From Janthinobacterium sp051380875 (GTDB taxonomy: Bacteria > Pseudomonadota > Gammaproteobacteria > Burkholderiales > Burkholderiaceae_D): DNA of 64,000 nucleotides. Positions within the stretch are counted from its first letter, which is position 1, and each line of letters opens with the position of its first letter. This document shows, in pieces, positions 1 through 9,100 of this stretch. The notes beneath the pieces were generated by a model that did not search any database, was not told the DNA's origin, and saw only the letters and a program-made list of their open reading frames with translations. The translations under genes were made by a program, and so were the position numbers. The stretch is taken from assembly GCF_051380875.1 (NCBI RefSeq), contig NZ_JBNYXW010000005.1, positions 186,001-250,000 of the forward strand, written 5' to 3'.

Positions 1-1159
1 CGTGGAAGAAGGCGTTGAACTTGCTGCGGTCGCCCGCCATCATTTCCGCATAGCTGGTTGGCGGCGTGGCGCTGAAATAGATGCCGAACATGCCGCCGAT
101 GTAATCGGCGCAGAAGACCACGCCCGCCTCTTTTGCGGCCGCTGTCAGGCCCTCGGCCAGGCGCTGGGCCGTGGCGCCCAGTTGCTCGTAGAAGCCAGGC
201 TGCTGGATCAGTTTCAAGGTGGCCATGCCGGCCGCCACGGCGACCGGGTTGCCCGACAAGGTGCCGGCCTGGTAGACGGCGCCCAGCGGCGCCATGTGGT
301 GCATCAATGCCGCGCTGCCGCCGAAGGCTGCCACCGGCATGCCGCCGCCAATCACCTTGCCCAGTGCCGTCAGGTCAGGCTTGATGCCATACAGCGCTTG
401 CGCGCCGCCCAGGGCCACGCGCAAGCCGCACATGACTTCATCGAAAATGAGCAGGGCGCCGTGCTGCGTGCACAGCTCGCGCATCGCCTGCAGGAATTGC
501 GGCGTGGCTTTGACCAGGTTCATGTTGCCGGCCACTGGCTCGACGATGACGCAGGCGATCTCCGTGCCGAAGCTGTCGAAGGCGTCTTTCAGCTGTTCCA
601 CGTTGTTGTAGTCGAGAACCAGGGTGTGTTTCACAAAATCTTCCGGTACGCCGGCCGAGGTCGGGTTGCCGAAGGTGAGCAGGCCGCTGCCCGCCTTGAC
701 CAGCAGCGAATCGGCGTGGCCGTGGTAGCAGCCTTCGAACTTGACGATCTTGTCGCGTCCGGTGGCGCCGCGCGCCAGGCGCAGGGCGCTCATGGTCGCT
801 TCCGTGCCCGACGACACCAGGCGTACCTGTTCGATCGACGGCACCAGGCGCGTGATCTCCTCGGCCATCAGCACTTCGCCTTCGGTCGGCGCACCGAACG
901 ACAGGCCCAGCGCGGCGGCATCCTGCACCGCCTTGACCACGTCCGGATGGGCGTGGCCGACGATGGCCGGGCCCCAGGAACCGATGTAGTCGATATAGCG
1001 CTTGCCGTCCGCGTCCCAGAAGTACGGGCCTTCGGCGCGCGTGATGAAGCGCGGCGTGCCGCCCACCGAGCGGAAGGCGCGCACGGGCGAGTTGACGCCG
1101 CCTGGCGTGGTTTTTTGTGCGCGGGCAAACAGGATGTCGTTCTGTGAAGTCGTCGTCAT
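1..1159 (-). CDS. hemL: glutamate-1-semialdehyde 2,1-aminomutase, 3' end outside the window
   Basis: PLP enzyme that converts glutamate-1-semialdehyde to 5-aminolevulinate in the cytoplasmic C5 route to haem. The ATG at 1159 opens MTTTSQNDILFARAQ, and 386 codons stay open to the window edge, so only the extreme C-terminus is missing (family about 425-430 residues). Visible signatures are GGVNSPVRAF near residue 20, SSGTEATMSALRLAR at 117-130, the PLP aspartate in IFDEV near 238-242, and the Schiff-base lysine in ALGKVIGGG (K268). The segment after FDEV reads MCGLRV where many homologues have MTGFRV, a mild change. It lies on the same strand as the ThiD-like gene, 65 bp upstream, and may share its transcript. 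Confidence 0.96.
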   Translation of the reverse strand, partial: MTTTSQNDILFARAQKTTPGGVNSPVRAFRSVGGTPRFITRAEGPYFWDADGKRYIDYIGSWGPAIVGHAHPDVVKAVQDAAALGLSFGAPTEGEVLMAEEITRLVPSIEQVRLVSSGTEATMSALRLARGATGRDKIVKFEGCYHGHADSLLVKAGSGLLTFGNPTSAGVPEDFVKHTLVLDYNNVEQLKDAFDSFGTEIACVIVEPVAGNMNLVKATPQFLQAMRELCTQHGALLIFDEVMCGLRVALGGAQALYGIKPDLTALGKVIGGGMPVAAFGGSAALMHHMAPLGAVYQAGTLSGNPVAVAAGMATLKLIQQPGFYEQLGATAQRLAEGLTAAAKEAGVVFCADYIGGMFGIYFSATPPTSYAEMMAGDRSKFNAFFH

Positions 1160-1193
1160 GATAATCGTGCCTTGAAAGTGGATCGTTGTCTGT

Positions 1194-1217
1194 GTCGTGA
1201 TCTATGTCGTGATCTAT
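1194..1217. repeat. perfect tandem repeat of a 12-mer (two copies)
   Basis: GTCGTGATCTAT occurs twice head-to-tail (1194-1205, 1206-1217), followed by a partial third GGTGAT. It sits in the 65-bp gap between the ThiD-like stop codon and the hemL start, so it lies in the hemL 5' untranslated region or just upstream of it. Confidence 0.85.
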
Positions 1218-1224
1218 GGGGTGA

Positions 1225-2076
1225 TTATTGCGCGCCCGTCAGGCGCCGGTACAGCCGGTTCGGCACCAGCTTGCCCATGCCGTAACGCTGCGCATGCGCC
1301 AGCGCGCCAGCCGTGAATTCCTGCGCCGCCACGACCACCTGCGGCACATCGTCTTCATTTTCCGCCAGGGCTAGCAGGGCGGTGGCGGCGGCCGACAGGG
1401 TACTGCCGGCGCCGTTGAAGATGCCGGGCAGGTGGCGCCACTCGTCGTGGCGCACCACGCCGTCTTCGCCGAACAGGGTATTGGCGCGCAGCTTGCCTTC
1501 GGCCGTGCCGGACTTGCTGGCGTCGGCCGGCATGCCGGTGACGAGCACGTACTCGCAGCCAAGCGCCACCAGGTAGTCGACATCGTTTTGCAAGGTGTCG
1601 TCCGGGTCGGCGTCGCGCCAGGTTTCGGCCAGGCGTTCCAGTTCGTCCGGCGAGAGCACCAGCAGCGTCGTTTGCGGGATCAGCAACTGGCGCACGGCGG
1701 TGAGGATGTCTTCATCGTCCATGCCTTGCTCCGGCAGCGCCGAAATGAAGGGGTCGAGGATCAGCGGCACATTCGGATAGTCGGAGACGATTTCGGCAAT
1801 CGCCGTGACGTTTTCCACGCTGCCCAGCGCGCCGATCTTGATGGCGGCCACCGACATGTCTTCGAGCAGCACGCGCGCCTGGTCGGAAACCCAGTCCGGG
1901 TCGACCGCCTGCACGTCTTCCACGCGCGCCGTATCGCTGATCAAGAGGCCCGTGGTGACCGACAGGCCGTGGCAGCCGAAGGCTGAAAACGTGGCCAGAT
2001 CGGCCTGGATGCCGATCGCGCCGACAGGATCGGACACGCCGAAGCTTAATATGAGGGGAGAAGTTTGGTTTTGCAC
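1225..2076 (-). CDS. divergent hydroxymethylpyrimidine/phosphomethylpyrimidine kinase-like protein
   Basis: A 283-residue ribokinase-fold protein related to ThiD, which phosphorylates HMP and HMP-P in thiamine synthesis. Family features are GIQADLATFSAFG at residues 22-34, KIGALGS at 80-86, LILDPFIS at 105-112 and LSPDELERLA at 141-150, corresponding to the usual TPN-E-A segment. Two hallmarks differ. The N-terminal glycine loop is GVSDPVGAIGIQAD rather than GSD-S-GGAGIQAD, and the anion-hole motif, normally HGTGCT, is NGAGST (221-226), which replaces the usual cysteine by serine. It is 57 bp from the divergent rubredoxin gene. It could be a true ThiD with altered chemistry or a kinase for another substrate; the family assignment is firm, the activity is not. 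Confidence 0.8.
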   Translation of the reverse strand: MQNQTSPLILSFGVSDPVGAIGIQADLATFSAFGCHGLSVTTGLLISDTARVEDVQAVDPDWVSDQARVLLEDMSVAAIKIGALGSVENVTAIAEIVSDYPNVPLILDPFISALPEQGMDDEDILTAVRQLLIPQTTLLVLSPDELERLAETWRDADPDDTLQNDVDYLVALGCEYVLVTGMPADASKSGTAEGKLRANTLFGEDGVVRHDEWRHLPGIFNGAGSTLSAAATALLALAENEDDVPQVVVAAQEFTAGALAHAQRYGMGKLVPNRLYRRLTGAQ

Positions 2077-2133
2077 GGCGGGTAGATTAAGATACCTAAT
2101 TCAGCATTTTACTTGATTGAAGGGTGACAGAAC

Positions 2134-2325
2134 GTGAGTAGCAACGAAACAACGCAGCAATTCCAAACGTGGATGTGTCTTATTTGCGGCTGGGTTTATG
2201 ATGAAGCGGCCGGCTTGCCCGACGAAGACATCGCTCCTGGCACGCGTTGGACCGATGTGCCGATGAACTGGACCTGCCCTGAATGCGGCGCGCGCAAGGA
2301 TGATTTCGAAATGGTGTCCATTTAG
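2134..2325 (+). CDS. rubredoxin
   Basis: A 63-residue one-iron electron carrier. Two CxxCG-type knuckles hold the Fe(Cys)4 centre: CLICGW near residues 15-20 and CPECG near 48-52, with the conserved aromatic/acidic core between them (WVYDEAAGLPDEDIAPGT). The start is GTG at 2134, chosen because GAAGGGTGACAG lies just upstream and no in-frame ATG precedes the first cysteine pair. It lies upstream of pilG on the same strand, 86 bp away, an arrangement I recall from other beta- and gammaproteobacteria. Its redox partner is not visible here. Confidence 0.95.
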   Translation: MSSNETTQQFQTWMCLICGWVYDEAAGLPDEDIAPGTRWTDVPMNWTCPECGARKDDFEMVSI

Positions 2326-2411
2326 TCAATCCTGATCAATTGGTCTGCCGTTGTCGCGCACTGGTGTCGTGGCAGCCTATGTTATGGTATGAAAGATTGC
2401 CGAATAATTAA

Positions 2412-2831
2412 ATGACGAGTCCCTTACTGCCCGAGGCATCGTCCGATAGCGTGTGTGCCGGCGCCACGATCCTGGTCATCGATGACAGCGCCACGATACG
2501 CAGCGCTGCCGCGAAGATCCTGGGCGCGGCCGGTTATCGCGTGGTGGTGGCGGAAAATGGTTTTGAAGCGCTGGCCAAGATAGGCGACTGCCGTCCGGCG
2601 CTGATCGTGTGCGACATTGTGATGCCGCGCCTCGATGGCTACCGTACGTGCGCGCTGATCAAGGCCAGTGCGGCATTTCATGCCACGCCGGTGCTGATGC
2701 TGTCGTCGAAAGAAGGTTTGTTTGACCGCGCGCGCGGTGCCATGGCCGGCGCCAGCGCCTGCCTGGCCAAGCCGCTGGCGCCCGAGGCGCTGCTGGCGGC
2801 CGTGCGTCAGCACCTGGCCCGCCATTTTTAG
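2412..2831 (+). CDS. pilG: twitching-motility response regulator PilG
   Basis: A 139-residue single-domain CheY-like receiver, an output of the pilus chemosensory system that in Pseudomonas promotes pilus extension. Acidic pocket IDDS is at 23-26, the phosphorylated aspartate is D68 in VCDIVMPRLDGY, and the signalling SSK and KP motifs follow. The stretch PRLDGYRTCALIK is characteristic of PilG rather than PilH. A 20-residue tail precedes the receiver. It is the first gene of the pilG-H-I-J-L cluster, with 37 bp to the pilH start. The RBS before this ATG is weak. Confidence 0.93.
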   Translation: MTSPLLPEASSDSVCAGATILVIDDSATIRSAAAKILGAAGYRVVVAENGFEALAKIGDCRPALIVCDIVMPRLDGYRTCALIKASAAFHATPVLMLSSKEGLFDRARGAMAGASACLAKPLAPEALLAAVRQHLARHF

Positions 2832-2868
2832 TATGCTTTATTCACCGCAGCAAGGAAGTAAAAAAGAG

Positions 2869-3234
2869 ATGGCCATACACACAATTCTGATCGTCGATGA
2901 TTCGCCGACAGAGCGCTATTACCTGAGCGAGATGCTGGTGCGTGCCGGTTACGCCGTCGTCACGGCGCAAGACGGCGCCGACGCGTTGGCGCAACTGAAG
3001 CAGGCCAGGCCCGACCTGATCCTGATGGATGTGGTGATGCCCGGTGCGAATGGTTTCCAGATTACGCGCGCGATCGCCCGCGATCCTGAACTGCAGGACG
3101 TGCCGGTGATTATTTGCTCCAGCAAGAGCCAGGAAACGGACCGCATCTGGGGCTTGCGCCAGGGCGCGCGCGATTACCTGGTCAAGCCGGTGGTCGAAGC
3201 CGACCTGCTGGTGAAGATCGCGGCGCTGGCCTGA
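2869..3234 (+). CDS. pilH: twitching-motility response regulator PilH
   Basis: A 121-residue CheY-like receiver paired with PilG; in Pseudomonas it favours pilus retraction or acts as a phosphate sink. The start is the ATG at 2869, preceded by CAAGGAAG, in preference to longer upstream in-frame codons. Signatures are VDDSPTERYYLSEML at 9-23, phospho-acceptor D54 in LILMDVVMPG, SSK at 84-86 and K106 in YLVKPV. The stop codon is 3 bp before the pilI ATG, which indicates translational coupling. Confidence 0.94.
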   Translation: MAIHTILIVDDSPTERYYLSEMLVRAGYAVVTAQDGADALAQLKQARPDLILMDVVMPGANGFQITRAIARDPELQDVPVIICSSKSQETDRIWGLRQGARDYLVKPVVEADLLVKIAALA

Positions 3235-3237
3235 CGC

Positions 3238-3852
3238 ATGCGCACGATGCCCGGCAATGGCGTGCCTGCTCCGGCTTTGCTGGCCATGCCGCCGTTCGAG
3301 GCTGGCGCGCGGCAAGGACGCTTGCGCCAGTACCAGTTGCAATTGATCGAGCGCGTGCAGGCCGCGCGCAGTGGCGCGCTGGCGGCACGCAAGGAGCTGG
3401 GTGTGACGCTGGCTGGACGCTGCTGCCTGCTCGATTTGACGCAACTCGGTGAAATCGTCATTCCCACCGGCGTGCAGATCCAGGGCGTGCCGCTGGCGCA
3501 GGACTGGTACCTGGGCCTGGCCGCCATGCGCGGACGCCTGACGGCCATCATCGACCTGGCCCGCTACATGGGCGAAGCTGCCTGCGCGGCCGGCAGCGAT
3601 AGCCGCATCATCACGTTTTCTCCCCGTCTGGGCATGAATTGCGCGCTGCTGGTCGAGCGCGTGCTGGGCTTGCGCCAGCAGCGCGGCATGCAGGCCATGC
3701 CATCGCAGAATGCACCGCCCTGGGCGGCGCAGACGCTGCGCGATAGCGAAGGGCAGCAGTGGCTGCGCCTTGACCTGGCGCAGCTGGCCCAATCAGCGCG
3801 TTTCCTCGATGCCGGCTTTGCCGGTGCCGCCACACGCAAGGATGATCACTGA
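3238..3852 (+). CDS. pilI: CheW-like adaptor PilI
   Basis: A 204-residue protein with one CheW domain, expected to couple the receptor PilJ to the kinase PilL/ChpA at the cell pole. Recognisable CheW features are GVQIQGVPLAQDWYLGLAAMRG, where the family has the receptor/kinase contact loop, followed by LTAIIDLARYMG and the second beta-barrel with ALLVERVLGLR. The start ATG is 3 bp after the pilH stop, and the TGA shares its A with the ATG of pilJ. Confidence 0.92.
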   Translation: MRTMPGNGVPAPALLAMPPFEAGARQGRLRQYQLQLIERVQAARSGALAARKELGVTLAGRCCLLDLTQLGEIVIPTGVQIQGVPLAQDWYLGLAAMRGRLTAIIDLARYMGEAACAAGSDSRIITFSPRLGMNCALLVERVLGLRQQRGMQAMPSQNAPPWAAQTLRDSEGQQWLRLDLAQLAQSARFLDAGFAGAATRKDDH

Positions 3853-6089
3853 TGGGCGCCAATTCGCCTATCCTGGCGTCCGGCATGGCCGAGACGGACC
3901 ACGCTGCGGGAGAGCTGGCGCTGCCGGCCGACCTGCCACTGCGCCTGCGCGACGCACTGGGGCGGCGCAAATCGCTGGCCAGCACGCCGGCCAGCGATTT
4001 GAAGCTGCCGCTGATCGGCCATTTTCCGTTGCAAAAACAATTGAGCATCCTGTCGACGCTGATGGCCATGAGCCTGGCCGCCAGCCTGCTGTTCGTTGGC
4101 TTGAATACGCGCAGCGGCAATATCGCCTCGGCACAGACGCAGCTGGCCAGCGATGCGCTGATGCATTCGCAGCGCATTGGCAAGGCTGCGCCGAACGCCG
4201 TGCAAGGCAATCCGGAAGCGTTTCGCCAGCTCGAGGAAAGCCGCAATGAACTGAACCAGGATTTCCGCCTGATGCAGCGTGGCGGCACCTATCACGGGCG
4301 CGACATCGGCGAATCGCGCTCAAGCTTGCTGGCGGCGGTGGCCGACGCGCGCAAGAAATGGGCCAGCAGCGACCGTGCGGCCAGCACCATCTTGCGCCTG
4401 AAGACGGAGCTGGGCGAATTCGACAAGACCTTGCAGCAATTGAACGCGCTGTCGCCCGCGCTGCTGGCGCAGACCGAGGAAATCGCCGCATTGAAGGTGC
4501 AGCGCGGCGGCAATGCGCGCGACCTGGCCGTCATCGGCCGGCTGATGATGCTGAGCCAGCGCATGAGCCGTAGTGCCAGCGAATTCCTCTCCTCCGGCAG
4601 CATCAGTTCGGAAACGGCGTTTTCGCTGGGGCGCGACACGACGTATTTCCGCACCGCCGTCGAAGGCCTGCTCAATGGCAGTGTCTCGCTGCAACTGGCG
4701 CCCACGCGTGATGTTGAATTGCGCGACCGCCTGATGGCGCTCAAGGCCAGCTTCGACAATTACCAGAAGCTGGTGTCGTCCATCCTCGACCGCCTGGATA
4801 AATTCAGTTCGGCGAAAAGTGCCGAGCAGCTGATTTTCAACGAGAACGAAGACCTGCGCCAGCGCCTGACCCTTCTGCAGCAGATGTACCACGCGAACCA
4901 GGAAGCGCTGGGCATTGCTTTCTGGCTGATGGTGGCCGGCGTGCTGCTGACCTTGATCGCGGCGGCCGGCATCGGCCGCGTGCTGCTGCAGGACTCCGTC
5001 AACCGCACGCGCGACGCCGAGCGCCGGCGCCATGAGGCGGAAATCCTGCGCCTGCTGTCGCAGGAAAAGGAAGAGCAGGCGAAGGCCAAGAATGACCAGA
5101 ACCAGGCGGCCATCCTGCGCCTGATGAACGAATTGCAGAAGGTGGCCGACGGCGACCTGACGGTGCAGGCGACCGTGTCGGAAGACATCACGGGCGCCAT
5201 CGCCGATTCCGTCAACTACACGGTGGAGGAATTGCGCGGTCTGGTGGGACGGGTGACTGCCACGGCAGAACAGGTGAACCGTGCCTCGACGCAGGCGCAA
5301 AGCATCTCCAGCAAGCTCTTGATCGCTTCGCAGCAGCAGTCGCGCGAAATCCTGGACGCCAGCGCCACCGTGGTGAAGATGGCCAATGCGATTACCGACG
5401 TGTCGAAATCGGCCAGCGTCTCGGCCGACGTGGCGCGCCAGTCGGTGGCAGCGGCGCTGCAAGGTTCGACGGCAGTGGAAAACGCCATCAAGGGCATGCA
5501 TGAAATTCGCGAGCAAATCCAGGATACTTCCAAGCGCATCAAACGCCTGGGCGAATCGTCGCAGGAGATTGGCGAAATCACCGAACTCATTTCCGACATC
5601 ACGGAACAGACGAATGTGCTGGCGCTGAACGCCGCCATCCAGGCTGCATCAGCCGGCGAGGCGGGGCGGGGCTTTTCAGTGGTGGCCGAGGAAGTGCAGC
5701 GCCTGGCCGAACGCTCGGCCGCCGCCGCCAAGCAGATCGGCGCGCTGGTGCGCACCATCCAGGCCGACACCCAGGATGCCACCCGGGCGATGGAGAAATC
5801 CACGCAGGGCGTGGTCGAGGGCGCGCGCCTGTCCGATGCGGCAGGTGCCGCCTTGAACGATATCAGCGAAGTGTCGAAACACCTGGCCGAGCTGATCCAG
5901 GGCATCTCATTCGCCACTGGCACGCAGGCCGGCTCGGCCAGCGGCGTGGCCTTGAATATCCAGCATATCCTGAGCGTGACGGAGCAAACCCAGGATGGCA
6001 CGCAGCAAACAGCGCAATCGATCCATAAGCTGTCGATGCTGGCGCAGGAACTGAAAAACTCGGTGTCGCGCTTCCGCGTCGCCGCCTGA
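3852..6089 (+). CDS. pilJ: methyl-accepting pilus chemoreceptor PilJ
   Basis: A 745-residue inner-membrane receptor. An unusual cytoplasmic lead of about 60 residues precedes TM1 (about 66-84); a PilJ-type periplasmic sensor region follows; TM2 is about 352-378; then come a HAMP region and a long coiled-coil signalling domain. The receptor hairpin tip is at about 583-625 (ALNAAIQAASAGEAGRGFSV, then VAEEVQRLAERSAAAAKQ), where the family contacts CheA and CheW. Note ALNAAIQAASAG rather than the ALNAAIEAARAG of enteric receptors; the Q-A-S variant is typical of PilJ. In Pseudomonas PilJ senses pilus retraction. No pilK methyltransferase gene follows. Confidence 0.95.
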   Translation: MGANSPILASGMAETDHAAGELALPADLPLRLRDALGRRKSLASTPASDLKLPLIGHFPLQKQLSILSTLMAMSLAASLLFVGLNTRSGNIASAQTQLASDALMHSQRIGKAAPNAVQGNPEAFRQLEESRNELNQDFRLMQRGGTYHGRDIGESRSSLLAAVADARKKWASSDRAASTILRLKTELGEFDKTLQQLNALSPALLAQTEEIAALKVQRGGNARDLAVIGRLMMLSQRMSRSASEFLSSGSISSETAFSLGRDTTYFRTAVEGLLNGSVSLQLAPTRDVELRDRLMALKASFDNYQKLVSSILDRLDKFSSAKSAEQLIFNENEDLRQRLTLLQQMYHANQEALGIAFWLMVAGVLLTLIAAAGIGRVLLQDSVNRTRDAERRRHEAEILRLLSQEKEEQAKAKNDQNQAAILRLMNELQKVADGDLTVQATVSEDITGAIADSVNYTVEELRGLVGRVTATAEQVNRASTQAQSISSKLLIASQQQSREILDASATVVKMANAITDVSKSASVSADVARQSVAAALQGSTAVENAIKGMHEIREQIQDTSKRIKRLGESSQEIGEITELISDITEQTNVLALNAAIQAASAGEAGRGFSVVAEEVQRLAERSAAAAKQIGALVRTIQADTQDATRAMEKSTQGVVEGARLSDAAGAALNDISEVSKHLAELIQGISFATGTQAGSASGVALNIQHILSVTEQTQDGTQQTAQSIHKLSMLAQELKNSVSRFRVAA

Positions 6090-6090
6090 A

Positions 6091-6115
6091 CGCCGCGCCA
6101 GTTCATGGCGCGGCG
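6091..6115 (+). other. GC-rich hairpin between pilJ and pilL
   Basis: Perfect 9-bp inverted repeat CGCCGCGCC / GGCGCGGCG with loop AGTTCAT, beginning right after the pilJ stop. No T-run follows, so it does not look like an intrinsic terminator. It may stabilise the upstream mRNA or set the ratio of receptor to the very large kinase. Confidence 0.6.
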
Positions 6116-6163
6116 CGTTGTGCGTACCGATTTTTGCGCTACGATTTCTTTACCGAGGCATGC

Positions 6164-9100
6164 ATGAGCACACCTGATAGTTTGCAGCAGTCCAAGCCGT
6201 TCGACAGCGAACCCCTGTCGTGGGTGATGGTGGAAATCGGCGAAGCGCTGGGCCGCTCGAAAACGGCCCTGTTCGAAGCGGGTGGCCGCGAGCGCGAGGA
6301 ACGTGCCACGGCCCTGCAGCATGCACGCTCGCACTTGCATCAGGCGCATGGCGCGCTGGTCATGGTCGACGTAGCCGGCGCCAGCCTGCTGACGGCCGGT
6401 GCGGAACAGGCGCTGGCGCGTTTTCGCGACGGCAGCCTGGAATACACGGTGGATAACGCGCAGATCGTCGCCGAGCTGTATCAAGCCTTGACCGAATACC
6501 TGGAAGATCTGGTGGCCGGCACGCCGCCGCAGCCGACCCGCTTGTTTCCCTACTATCGCGCCCTGCAAACCATGCTGGGCATTGAACGCATCCACCCGGC
6601 TGACCTGTTTTTTCCATCATCGTCCGTGCTGGAAGGGCATGCCATCGCGCTGGCCGATGCTCCTCCGGCCGCCGATTATCCGGCCTGGCGTGGGTGTTTT
6701 GAAAAATCCCTGCTGCCGTTTTTGCAGACGCAGGATGACGAGGCGCGGCGCCAGCATGCCAGCGCCCTGCACGACACCTTGATCCTGGTGGCCGACGCGC
6801 AACTGGAAGCGCCGGCGCGCACCTTCTGGTTTGCCATGCAGGCATTTTCCGGGCTGGCGGCCAGTGGGCAGGTAACGCATGGCTTGAACGTCAAGCAGCT
6901 GTTTGGCTTGATCAACCTGCAATTGCGCCGCCAGGCGCAGGGTACGGCCAGCTTGCCCGAGGCGATGCTGCGCGACGCCCTGTTCTTCATCGCCGCAGCA
7001 AACGAGCCGACACCGGCGGCACGCCAGTTGCGTGCGGCTTTCGCGCTGGAAGGCATGGTGCCTGCCGACGTGGAAACGCGGCGCTACGGCCAGGTCGACC
7101 AGGATGCCTTGCAAGGTGCGCGTGCGGCCCTGGCGCAGGCGCGCGCCAGCTGGAGCCGTCTGGTGCAGGCCGATCTCGATCCCGCGCTGGGCGAGGATTT
7201 TGGCCAGTCGCTACAGGAGGTGGCGGCGCAAGCGGGCAGGTTAAAGCTGCCTGCCCTGGCCAGCCTGCTGCGCCAGTGCGCGGCCGTGGCGCAGCAAGCC
7301 GTGGCGAGCGGGCGCAGTGCGGCCCTGGAACAGGAAATCGGCACGGCGCTGCTGTTTGCCGAGACGGGCCTGGAGCAGGTGCGCCGCCTGCCGGACGATT
7401 TCGCGGGCAACGCGGAAACCATCGCCGCACGCCTGCAGGCGCTGCTGGCTGGCGAAGCACCTCCTGCCGCGATGGCTGGTGAACTGTCGCGCCAGATCGA
7501 ACAGGGGCAGACCGTCGCCGCGCTGGCCGAGAATATGAAGACTGGCTTGCGCCAAGTGGAAAAACTCCTCAACGGGTACTACGCGGATGGCGCACGGCAA
7601 GTGCCCGTTGACGGCGTGGCGCCCTTGCTGCAGCAATTGCAGGAGCAGTTGGCGGGGCTGGGGCAGGAAGATGCCAGCGTCGCCGTGTTGCAGGTCGACG
7701 CGGCCGTGCGGCAGCTGCCCTCCAGCGTGGCACAGGCCGAACAGGCCGAAGCGCTCGACGAGATCGCGCAAAACGTCAGCGCGCTGGGCTTCTTTGTCGA
7801 TATGCTTGGCCGCAATGCGCAAGCGGCCAAGGGACGTTTCCATTTTGACGCCGCCGCTGGCACTTTCCGCGCACTGCCATTTGAAAAAGTCGCCGCCGCC
7901 GGTACGGTGCCGGTGCCCCTGCTTGACCAGGCCCTTGCGCCTGCCGCGCCGTCCGCCGTGGATGCCGCACCAGCGGCGGCCGATGTCGATGCGGATATGC
8001 TCGACATCTTCATCGCCGAAGCGCGCGAAGTGCTGGTCTTTGTCGACACCACCCTGGCCTTGCCGCGCGAGCAGGCCACCAGTAGCGAACACCTGGCCAT
8101 GCTGCGCCGCTCGTTCCACACCTTGAAAGGCAGCAGCCGCATGATCGGCCTGGCGCAGTTTGCCGAGGCGGCAGGTTCCATCGAACGTGTCATGAATACC
8201 TGGCTCGCTGAGGTGCGTCCCGCCAGCGACGATCTGTTCACCCTGCTCAATTACGGCTGGTACCAGCTCAGTGAATGGGTGGCCGAACTGGAAGGCGGCG
8301 CAGGGCGCGAACGCGAGGCCGGCATGCTGCTGGCGGCGGCCGAGCGCGTGCGCGAAGGTGGCCCATTCGAGCTGCGCAAGCCGCGCCCGGCTGCGCCCGT
8401 TTCCAGTACGGGCAACGTGATCGGTTTTCCGTCCGCCACCGCGCCGGCCGTGCGCGAGGCGCCCGACGATCACCTGAAGCACGTGGGCGAGCTGCGCATC
8501 AGCCTGCCCCTGTACAACATCTACCTGGCCGAGACGGACGAATTGCTGCGCGTGCTGATGCGCGATTTTGGCGAGTGGCGCCATGAACAGCGCGCCGTCA
8601 GCTTTGATGCGTTGCAAGCCGTGCATACGCTGGCGGGTACTTCAGGCACGGTGGGATTCCAGTCCCTGCGCGACCTGGCGCATGCGCTGGAGACGAGCAT
8701 AGAAACGGTGGTGCCGCCACTGGCCGGTCTGCGCGATGCGCAGCACGACGTGCTGGAGCGCGCCACGCAGCGCATCGCGCAGATGCTGCAGGCGTTTGCG
8801 CTGGGCGACCTGGCGCCGCCGCAGCCGGACATGATCGAAGCGCTCAACGCGCTGTGGCGCGCATTGACGGCGCCGCCTGGCGAGAGCAAGGAAGATCAGC
8901 TCGATACCCTGTTTGCCGCCACCTATGCCAGCATCGTCGGTGCGCCGGTGCAGCCTGCCGCGCCGCTCGCCGAGGTTCCGGCGCCGCAGCTCGATACCCT
9001 GTTCGCGGCGACCTATGCCAGCATCGTCGCCGATGCGCTGCAGCCGGCTGTTCCCGTCGTTCCCACTGCGCTGGCGCTGGAAATCGGCACCAGCGATGAC

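Noticed and set aside
2..1147. Plus-strand open frame of 381 codons
   Set aside because: Mirror of hemL, whose minus-strand translation carries all aminomutase motifs.
7241..8626. Long minus-strand open frame (461 codons) across pilL; similar frame at 9131-10357
   Set aside because: Antisense shadows in high-GC DNA: no domain, no RBS, composition of a reverse-frame translation, while the plus strand encodes clear Hpt and CheA domains.
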